A stretch of DNA of 11,175 bases, taken from the NCBI GenBank assembly GCA_937888735.1, contig CALASN010000135.1, positions 1 through 11,175 on the forward strand. The letters run 5' to 3'. Of this stretch, positions 5,508-11,175 are shown one piece after another (the stretch's first letter is position 1; each line of letters opens with the position of its first letter). Source of the DNA: UBA5499 sp002426275 (GTDB lineage Bacteria > Bacillota > DTU084). Under the pieces are notes generated by a model that made no database searches, was not told where the DNA came from, and saw only the letters and a program-made list of their open reading frames with translations. The position numbers and the translations under genes are program-made.

Positions 5508-5536
5508 CGATTAAACGATTGTTTAATCGTTTAATC
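5508..5536. promoter_or_regulatory. Palindromic operator for the ArsR/CadC repressor
   Basis: GATTAAACGATT (5509-5520) and AATCGTTTAATC (5525-5536) are perfect 12-base inverted arms around GTTT. A second, overlapping perfect palindrome joins CGATTAAAC (5508-5516) with GTTTAATCG (5521-5529) around GATT. The site begins one base after the -10 box and covers the start point, the usual place for ArsR/SmtB/CadC operators. Binding by the adjacent CadC is inferred. Confidence 0.88.
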
Positions 5537-5554
5537 TATGGCGGAGGTAACAAA

Positions 5555-5917
5555 ATGAAGGAGCAGGAAAAAAACAGCGATCTTTGCGGCTGTTACGAAC
5601 CACATCCGGAAAAAGTCACAGCGTTAAAAGAGCGCTTAGTTGAAGTTGCCGGTCTCTCTGAACTGTTTTCCGCATTGGGAGACGAAGTCAGGACTAAGAT
5701 CCTTTATTTATTATCCGCAGATGAGATGTGCGTGTGCGATCTAGCGGAGGCGCTTGATTTAAGTCTGCCTGCTATTTCTCATCATTTGCGTCTCTTGAAA
5801 CTTTTGCGCCTCGTCAAATATCGCCGGGAAGGCAAAATGGTATATTATTCCCTTGCGGATCATCATGTCTTAGAGCTAATCAAAGTGGCTCAAGAACATT
5901 ATGCGGAAGAGAGGTGA
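5555..5917 (+). CDS. cadC: CadC-like ArsR-family metal-responsive repressor
   Basis: The 120-residue protein is a winged-helix ArsR/SmtB repressor closely resembling CadC (about 122 residues). It should repress its own operon as a dimer and leave DNA on binding Cd, Pb or Zn. The alpha3N site is visible as N-terminal C11-G-C13 plus C59-V-C61 in the EMCVCDL motif. The recognition helix region is LSLPAISHHLRLLKLLRLV (69-87), and the wing is YRREGKMVYYSL (89-100). The alpha5 zinc-site residues D102, H104, H115 and E118 have the CadC spacing. ATG 5555 is chosen over an upstream ATG at 5519 because GGAGG (5543-5547) lies 7 bases before it and the upstream ATG lies inside the operator. Its stop lies 5 bases before the cadA start. 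Confidence 0.94.
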   Translation: MKEQEKNSDLCGCYEPHPEKVTALKERLVEVAGLSELFSALGDEVRTKILYLLSADEMCVCDLAEALDLSLPAISHHLRLLKLLRLVKYRREGKMVYYSLADHHVLELIKVAQEHYAEER

Positions 5918-5922
5918 ACACG

Positions 5923-8010
5923 ATGGCTCGTTTCCCTCTTGAAGGACTGGATTGCGCCAGCTGCGCTATGAAATTGGAACGGGCGCTGCAAAAGTCCAAC
6001 GGGCTGGAGCAGGCAAAAATTAATTTCGCCTCCTCAACATTGGAAGTAGAGCCAAGCCAGCTTGCCCGCGCAGAGGCTATAATCTCCTCTTTGGAGCCGG
6101 AAGTCAGAATCATTACAGAGCAGACAGTGTCTGCGAAGAAAGAAAGCGCCTTCAGCTCTTTTATCCGGGAAAATGGCGCTGTTGTGAGGATCGGTGCGAG
6201 TCTGATTTTAGCATTGCTGGGCCTCGTAATTAGAGCGCGGGTTGGTCAGCATGCTTTAGGACAGCTGCCTTTTCTGGCTGCATATTTTCTCGTGGGCGCA
6301 GGGGTGCTGAAAGCAGCGGTTCATAATGCGCTGCGCGGCGATGTGTTTGATGAAAACGCGCTGATGTCCATTGCTACCATCGGCGCTATCGCCATCGGGC
6401 AGCTGCCAGAGGCGGTGGCGGTGATGCTTTTCTACTCCATAGGCGATTTATTGCAGAACCATGCTGTACGGCGTTCGCGAAACGCCATCTCCGCTCTTGT
6501 GAAGCTCAGGCCGGAGGCGGCTTGGGTGAGAAGAGCCGGAACTATTATGCGAGTATCTCCCGAAGAAGTTGGGCTCGGAGAAGAAATCGTGGTCAAAGCC
6601 GGGGAGCGAATTCCGCTTGACGGCGTGGTGCTGGAGGGGGAGTCTTTCGTTGATACTTCCGCCCTCACCGGCGAGTCCGTTCCCAGACGGCTGTCTGTAG
6701 GAGGAGATGCTCTAGCGGGAATGGTCAGTACCAGCGGCATGCTGGTCATAAAGGCAGAAAAGCCGTTTGGGGAGTCTGCCATCGCCAGAATCATGAATTT
6801 AGTGGAGGAAGCGGCTGGAAGCAAAGCCCGTACGGAAAAGACCATCACCTCTTTTTCCCGTTATTACACTCCGGCAGTTGTGGCTTTAGCGGCCGGCATT
6901 GCCATCATACCGCCGCTTGCTACAGGCGCTGCTTTTGCTACCTGGCTGTATCGTGCTTTAGTGCTGCTTGTGATTTCCTGCCCTTGCGCGCTTGTGATTT
7001 CAGTGCCTTTGGGGTATTTCGGCGGGCTGGGATCAGCGTCGCGGCATGGTGTGCTAGTCAAGGGAGCCAATTATTTAGATGTTCTGGCAAAATTGCAGTT
7101 GGTTGTCTTTGATAAAACGGGTACGCTCACAGAAGCCAGTTTTAAAGTCACTGAGATTCACCCAGCCAGTGGCTTTACGCAGGAAGACGTTTTGGAACCT
7201 GCAGCCAAGGTTGAAGCTGCGTCTAATCATCCCATTGCCAGCGCCGTCGTGGCGGCATTCGGCAAGGAAGTAGATCCGCTTGCCGTCACAGATTTTCAAG
7301 AAGTTTCAGGTTTTGGCATTAAGGGAACTTTGCCGGATGGGCAGGTTGTTTTAGGGACGGATAGATTCATGCATAGCGAAGGGATACCGCATAGTGAAGA
7401 CGTCTGTCAGACAACAGGCACAACCGTGCACGTGACAGTGGCCGGAAAATACCGGGGTTATCTGATCATCGCGGATCAAATCAAACCTTGGACTGCCGCA
7501 GCGCTCGGGGAACTGCGCGCTCAAGGAATGGACCTCGTGATGCTCACCGGCGACGATGAATCCGTGGCGCAGCAGGTAAGCAAAGAATTGAAATTAGCTG
7601 AAGCGTATGCCGGGCTTCTACCCGAAGAGAAAGTAAAGAAATTGGAGCGGCTGAAGCAGCGCGCGCAGGCTGGCAAAGTAGCTTTCGTCGGCGACGGGAT
7701 CAATGATGCGCCAGTGCTCACCCGGGCAGACGTCGGGATTGCCATGGGAGCATTGGGGTCAGATGCGGCAATTGAGGCGGCTGATGTGGTAATCATGGAT
7801 GATAATTTGCGTAAGCTGCCACAGACGATCGGGATAGCTAAAAAGACAAGACAGATCGTTTTTCAAAATATTGTTTTTGCCTTGGGCGTGAAATCATTGT
7901 TCATGCTCCTGGGGGCGTTTGGCGTTTCAAGCATTTGGATGGCTGTATTTGCCGATGTGGGAGTGACAATAATCGCTGTCTTGAATTCCCTGCGGACAGT
8001 ATATTGTTGA
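5923..8010 (+). CDS. cadA: Cd/Zn/Pb-exporting P-type ATPase (P1B-2)
   Basis: This 695-residue inner-membrane pump exports soft divalent metals using ATP. The N-terminal HMA domain (about 1-70) has one GLDCASC site (C11, C14). Membrane helices follow around residues 87-175. The actuator loop carries TGES (249-252). The P1B metal site CPC is at 353-355 in SCPCALVISVP, and the phosphorylated Asp is D397 in DKTGTLT. The soft-metal HP pair is at 436-437, TGDD at 542-545 and GDGINDAP at 590-597. The last helix has D678 in MAVFADVGVT, the conserved Asp typical of Zn/Cd/Pb pumps. ATG 5923 is used, with GAGGTG (5911-5916) overlapping the cadC stop and 6 bases upstream. All key residues are present. 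Substrate choice among Cd, Zn and Pb is inferred from CPC plus the Asp and from CadC. Confidence 0.96.
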   Translation: MARFPLEGLDCASCAMKLERALQKSNGLEQAKINFASSTLEVEPSQLARAEAIISSLEPEVRIITEQTVSAKKESAFSSFIRENGAVVRIGASLILALLGLVIRARVGQHALGQLPFLAAYFLVGAGVLKAAVHNALRGDVFDENALMSIATIGAIAIGQLPEAVAVMLFYSIGDLLQNHAVRRSRNAISALVKLRPEAAWVRRAGTIMRVSPEEVGLGEEIVVKAGERIPLDGVVLEGESFVDTSALTGESVPRRLSVGGDALAGMVSTSGMLVIKAEKPFGESAIARIMNLVEEAAGSKARTEKTITSFSRYYTPAVVALAAGIAIIPPLATGAAFATWLYRALVLLVISCPCALVISVPLGYFGGLGSASRHGVLVKGANYLDVLAKLQLVVFDKTGTLTEASFKVTEIHPASGFTQEDVLEPAAKVEAASNHPIASAVVAAFGKEVDPLAVTDFQEVSGFGIKGTLPDGQVVLGTDRFMHSEGIPHSEDVCQTTGTTVHVTVAGKYRGYLIIADQIKPWTAAALGELRAQGMDLVMLTGDDESVAQQVSKELKLAEAYAGLLPEEKVKKLERLKQRAQAGKVAFVGDGINDAPVLTRADVGIAMGALGSDAAIEAADVVIMDDNLRKLPQTIGIAKKTRQIVFQNIVFALGVKSLFMLLGAFGVSSIWMAVFADVGVTIIAVLNSLRTVYC

Positions 8011-8019
8011 GCGAATATG

Positions 8020-8051
8020 GAGGCTGCACCTTTTTGAGGACAGCCTCTTTT
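8020..8051 (+). terminator. Terminator of the cad operon
   Basis: GAGGCTG (8020-8026) and CAGCCTC (8041-8047) form a 7-bp stem with a 14-base loop, followed by TTTT. It starts 9 bases after the cadA stop. On the minus strand no T-run follows, so it probably does not serve the convergent hydrolase gene. Confidence 0.8.
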
Positions 8052-8088
8052 GTGTTTGCAAGGCATGTCGCCTAGTGAGAACTTCTGG

Positions 8089-9831
8089 CTATCCAGTGAT
8101 TTTCGTTATAAGATAATTTCCCGGATTGGCCAGAAACTTACCATTTTTTACGGCTACTTCCGACACTCTGCCTTCTTTTTCATACACAACGCTGAATTGT
8201 TCAAAGCCGGGATACAGGAGCTTCATAGGTGTTCCCTTTTCTTTCAGTCGCGATACAATCCACTCCCTGTTGGTATCGACATATCTGTTTGCCATAAACC
8301 TGAAAGATTTTCCTCTGTATGGGTCATTTACATACCATTGGTTGGGCAACACTGTTAACGACAGCGTATCTTCCGCCATCCGCTCGATAAAATAGCAGCC
8401 GTTTCCCTCATGCTCCGCAAATCTGCTGCTGCCGCTGCCGATGATGCGCTGGGGGACGCCTGCGATTTCGTCCCGGCAGTCGGCCGAATAGATTACGGTT
8501 TTATCATCTGCATACTTGACCAGATCCCTTTCAACATCGACTTTGAAATATTCATTTTCCCAGAGAGTATCATTGTCCGGAATAGGCGCGCCAAACTGTG
8601 TCCTTCTGAAGATTTCTCCTGCCGCAGTAAGGGCAGCACCCTTGGTGGGCGTGTGTCTCAGATTCAGATAATGAACGATCCATCCCGGATTGTATGCCGC
8701 CACATCAACCGGCGTATATGTAAAATAGGCGGCGATCTGGACGCCAAGCGCAGCGAGCATATATCCAAAAGCTCCCAGCGCCTTGCCGGTAAGTGTTGTG
8801 GGGGAATCGAATTCATAGCAGACAAGCCCCTTTTTCATATTCGAAAGCGGCTGATAGTAGGCATGTAAAGCGCGTATTTCCGCTAATGCGTTACGATGGT
8901 CATTATAAGTCGTATCAAAATAATTAGGCGCATACGCCGTCACGCTGATACTGTTTATTGGCGCATCATTCAAGCATTTATATATGCCTTCATTCTCAAA
9001 TCCGTAAAAAATATTTGTTTTAATTACGGTATCGCCGAAATACTTGTCAACCACGGCAAACACGCGCCTCAAGTATTTGTCGACCAGGCTTGTGCAAAAC
9101 CGCTGTTTTATGTCTTCCGTATCCTCCAACTTATGCTTATCTTTATACGCATCATACAGCTCAACAAGCTTTGCTTCTTCCAGTTTATACGGATTGGCGG
9201 TCACAGCTCGTTCTTTTCTAAGAGTATCAATGATGCCGGGATTTGGATAAATAGGTTCATTCATGACTTCGATAACCGCAAGATTGTCATAATCATTTAA
9301 TGTCTTACCGCTGAAGACATTTTTTCTCGCAAAAAATTGATTGAGATAATTTTCCTGACATGCTAGGGCTTTTTCATTCCAGATCATTTCATGAGCAGTA
9401 TAAAAGTTTGAAAAGCCAAAGGTCTGGCACTTGCCAATGCTCCAATATGCGTATTCCTTTGTTACGGATTGTTGAGTTGCAACTGTATTATACCAGGTCA
9501 TAGCCGTCATCATAACGTAAATTCCCGCTTTATCAAGCTGCTCAATCAAATAATCCATTACTCTCAGCTGGTCATTTTCAACTATGTTTCCGTAAATATC
9601 GCTGATTTCTCTGTCGAAGACGTGCATGCGGACAAGGTCAATATTCATTCTTTTAAAATCCGCTATATCCCTGTCAATTGCCTTCAGGTGATCAATCCCC
9701 ATCTCTTCAATGTTTACATAATTGTGGTTAAAGGGCAGATAGTAATTCACGCCCCACAGCCGGACTTCTTTTCCGTCGACATCCACGATTCGTCCATCTC
9801 TGACTACAAACGGCTTTTTATATTTAGACAT
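8089..9831 (-). CDS. Clan GH-A glycoside hydrolase (GH5-like), cytoplasmic
   Basis: The 580-residue protein looks like a (beta/alpha)8-barrel glycoside hydrolase of clan GH-A. After a short N-terminal strand region with RLWGVNYY (24-31), the barrel runs to about residue 410. The acid/base is E192 in VIEVMNEP, and the likely nucleophile is E340 in LVCYEFDSP; both are retaining-enzyme positions on strands 4 and 7. W374-type residues are not clear, but AAYFTYTP (367-374) follows as a strand-8-like segment. The rest (about 415-580) is probably a beta-rich domain of unknown role. There is no signal peptide or membrane segment, so it acts inside the cell, perhaps on imported oligosaccharides or glycosides. 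ATG 9831 has GGGAGAG (9843-9837) 5 bases upstream. I cannot assign the substrate. The divergent AraC regulator suggests sugar induction. Base composition appears more AT-rich than galT-glgA and cadA, hinting at separate acquisition. Confidence 0.82.
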   Translation of the reverse strand: MSKYKKPFVVRDGRIVDVDGKEVRLWGVNYYLPFNHNYVNIEEMGIDHLKAIDRDIADFKRMNIDLVRMHVFDREISDIYGNIVENDQLRVMDYLIEQLDKAGIYVMMTAMTWYNTVATQQSVTKEYAYWSIGKCQTFGFSNFYTAHEMIWNEKALACQENYLNQFFARKNVFSGKTLNDYDNLAVIEVMNEPIYPNPGIIDTLRKERAVTANPYKLEEAKLVELYDAYKDKHKLEDTEDIKQRFCTSLVDKYLRRVFAVVDKYFGDTVIKTNIFYGFENEGIYKCLNDAPINSISVTAYAPNYFDTTYNDHRNALAEIRALHAYYQPLSNMKKGLVCYEFDSPTTLTGKALGAFGYMLAALGVQIAAYFTYTPVDVAAYNPGWIVHYLNLRHTPTKGAALTAAGEIFRRTQFGAPIPDNDTLWENEYFKVDVERDLVKYADDKTVIYSADCRDEIAGVPQRIIGSGSSRFAEHEGNGCYFIERMAEDTLSLTVLPNQWYVNDPYRGKSFRFMANRYVDTNREWIVSRLKEKGTPMKLLYPGFEQFSVVYEKEGRVSEVAVKNGKFLANPGNYLITKITG

Positions 9832-9992
9832 AGCTTCTCTCCCTTTCCGGAACGACAGTATTTACCATCACGTTGGATAATTAAATTGTACTATTAAAAC
9901 TGTCTTTCTTAAATAAATTAAAAAGGCTTCATTATGGATTTTTGTGTGTCAATGTGATACGCTTTGGATAAATGACGGGAGGGATTCTCCTC
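9832..9992. promoter_or_regulatory. Divergent control region between hydrolase and AraC regulator
   Basis: This 161-base AT-rich gap must hold both promoters. I see no near-consensus pair in either direction: minus-strand TACAAT near 9887 lacks a good -35, and plus-strand candidates match at only about four of six positions. This fits activator-dependent promoters. GTGTCA and GTGATA near 9946-9958 form a short degenerate direct repeat that could be an AraC-type half-site pair, but this is weak. GGGAGGG (9977-9983) is the regulator's ribosome site. Confidence 0.5.
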
Positions 9993-10802
9993 ATGGACTA
10001 TTTGGAAAATAGTTTTACCTATCTGGCGCCAAGTGATTTGAATATGTACTATTGCGGCAAAAGGCTCAATACCTACAATCACAGTTATGGACCGGCTGTA
10101 AGGGATCACTTTCTTCTTGTGTATATTAAAGATGGAAAGGGCACACTTGAAACCCGCAACAAGCTTTTTAAGTTGACCTCAAAATCGCTGCTGGTTATGT
10201 TTCCGGGCAACAAGGTTTTTTATCAGGTAGCTGAGAATACACCCTGGACTATTTTTTGGCTTGGTTTATACGGCAAGCTCACATACTCATATTTGGACGC
10301 ATTGGGCATAACGCCTGAGAAACCTCTATTAAAGATCGATAATGCCAAAGAAATTGAAAGCACAATGGAAATAATTTTCAAAAAATCGGCCAGCAATGAT
10401 TTAAGTGACAAAATAGACTGCATCGGCCTGCTGCACAGATTTTTTGCCGAGCTTGCCGAAAACCTGCAAATTGTTCAGCATAAGAAAGATTACGTAGAGC
10501 AGGCTATCAATTTTATAAAATATAACTATGAACGGGGCATTTCAGCGAGGGATATCGCTAGCTACTTAAAACTTGACAGGAGTCATTTTACTAAGATATT
10601 CAAGAAAGAAACAGGTGCCACACCCACCCAATGGCTGAACGAGATACGGATAAAAAAGGCCTGCGACCTTTTAAAGGGCACGGATCTCACCATAAAGGAG
10701 GTTGCCTATTCAGTAGGGATTTTCGATCAGTTTTATTTTTCAAGATTGTTTAAAGCAGCTACAAGCTATGCTCCTTCTTGCTTTAGGAAGTTGAAATTAT
10801 AA
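9993..10802 (+). CDS. AraC-family transcriptional regulator
   Basis: The 269-residue protein has the layout of a sugar-responsive AraC regulator. The N-terminal cupin-like AraC_binding domain (about 1-110) contains RDHFLLVYIKDGKG, SLLVMFPGNKVFYQ and PWTIFWLGLYG. A linker follows, then two helix-turn-helix motifs in the last 105 residues: ISARDIASYLKLDRSHFTKIFKK and LTIKEVAYSVGIFDQFYFSRLFKA. The final motif reads YAPSCFRKL where SP-x-x-YR is usual, and the Gly normally before it is replaced, a mild divergence. ATG 9993 is chosen because GGGAGGG lies 9 bases upstream; an earlier ATG at 9972 precedes that site. It is transcribed away from the hydrolase gene, which it most likely activates or represses. 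The ligand is unknown. No membrane segment is present. Confidence 0.92.
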   Translation: MDYLENSFTYLAPSDLNMYYCGKRLNTYNHSYGPAVRDHFLLVYIKDGKGTLETRNKLFKLTSKSLLVMFPGNKVFYQVAENTPWTIFWLGLYGKLTYSYLDALGITPEKPLLKIDNAKEIESTMEIIFKKSASNDLSDKIDCIGLLHRFFAELAENLQIVQHKKDYVEQAINFIKYNYERGISARDIASYLKLDRSHFTKIFKKETGATPTQWLNEIRIKKACDLLKGTDLTIKEVAYSVGIFDQFYFSRLFKAATSYAPSCFRKLKL

Positions 10803-11175
10803 AGCTTGCCGTCGAGATTTGTAGAATTAGAGAGGAAATCCATAGGCTTTTTCGGAACTCATTAAGCGAAAATGCGGTAGGTCATCCAGCCAGATTAAGG
10901 CACAGCGACGCATGAAAACGGAATGCATGAGCAAATTATGGCAGGAGACCGCTGGAGTTGGTTTGTTTGGAGCAGTGTCTCATGTAGTAAATTTAGCAGG
11001 CACTTTAAAAATCAGAAAAATCATTTTAATTAAGGATTATGGATTGATTGTTTCAAAATTGTCGCGCTTCGTTGCATCTGAGCAGTTAAATAAGCAGGGA
11101 TTTTTACTATTTGTTATCTGATTTTTAAAAATGGAAGGAATTATTCCACTAATGGAGTATAAATATATATAAATG
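10803..11175. other. Gene-poor, AT-rich end region
   Basis: No gene can be supported in these 373 bases. One open frame of 69 codons (10912-11121) lacks a good ribosome site and resembles no family I know. A 13-bp inverted repeat spans 11004-11129, and GGAAT-T-ATTCC forms a small palindrome near 11144-11154. TATAAA at 11159-11164 could be part of a promoter for a gene beyond the window. There is no clear terminator for the AraC gene. Confidence 0.5.
11004..11129. repeat. Inverted repeat TTTAAAAATCAGA / TCTGATTTTTAAA
   Basis: TTTAAAAATCAGA (11004-11016) is exactly inverted at 11117-11129, enclosing 100 bases. It is too widely spaced for a terminator and has no visible flanking duplication. 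It may be the ends of a decayed miniature element, or chance in AT-rich DNA. Confidence 0.4.

Noticed and set aside
8410..8868. 152-codon plus-strand open frame and others antisense to the hydrolase
   Set aside because: They mirror the hydrolase gene, which carries catalytic motifs and a correct ribosome site.
10912..11121. 69-codon plus-strand open frame
   Set aside because: No recognisable domain and no convincing ribosome site; its end falls in the 11117-11129 repeat. It could be a remnant but cannot be supported.

Overview
The window looks like chromosomal DNA of an endospore-forming, low-to-mid GC member of the Bacillota (Clostridia or Negativicutes type). This rests on a Spo0E-like phosphatase gene, strong AGGAGG-type ribosome sites, textbook TTGACA-17-TATAAT promoters, a CadC-CadA metal efflux pair of the Gram-positive kind, and a Cys-rich IS30-family transposase common in that phylum. 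I cannot name the genus from the sequence alone.

Layout, left to right. Positions 1-98 hold the tail of an upstream transcription unit and its terminator. A small Spo0E-like gene (182-349, +) converges with a nitroreductase gene (352-873, -). A galT-like gene (1046-2068) overlaps a glycogen synthase gene, glgA (2049-3527), in an operon. Directly after the glgA stop codon lies an insertion element (3541-5227) flanked by a 13-bp direct repeat. It has 30-bp terminal inverted repeats and an IS30-family transposase on the minus strand (3808-5091). Next come a consensus promoter, a tRNA-Leu(GAG) gene with encoded CCA (5295-5379) and a strong terminator. A metal-resistance operon, cadC-cadA (5555-8010), follows with its own consensus promoter, palindromic operator and terminator. 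On the minus strand is a 580-residue cytoplasmic clan GH-A glycoside hydrolase (8089-9831), transcribed divergently from an AraC-family regulator (9993-10802). The last 373 bases carry no gene I can support.

How the genes work together. The galT-glgA pair suggests sugar-nucleotide and glycogen metabolism. CadC should repress its own operon through the 28-bp palindrome over the transcription start and release it on Cd, Pb or Zn, so that CadA exports the metal. The AraC-type protein probably senses a sugar-like ligand and controls the divergent hydrolase gene. The insertion element sits exactly between glgA and the tRNA promoter, spares both, and transcribes its transposase against the galT-glgA direction.

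The most unusual structure is the insertion element itself. Its ends carry six copies of a TGGAA-N-TTA motif, including a subterminal inverted pair and a near-perfect palindrome. One copy occupies the spacer of the transposase promoter. The flanking duplication is far longer than the 2-3 bp usual for IS30.
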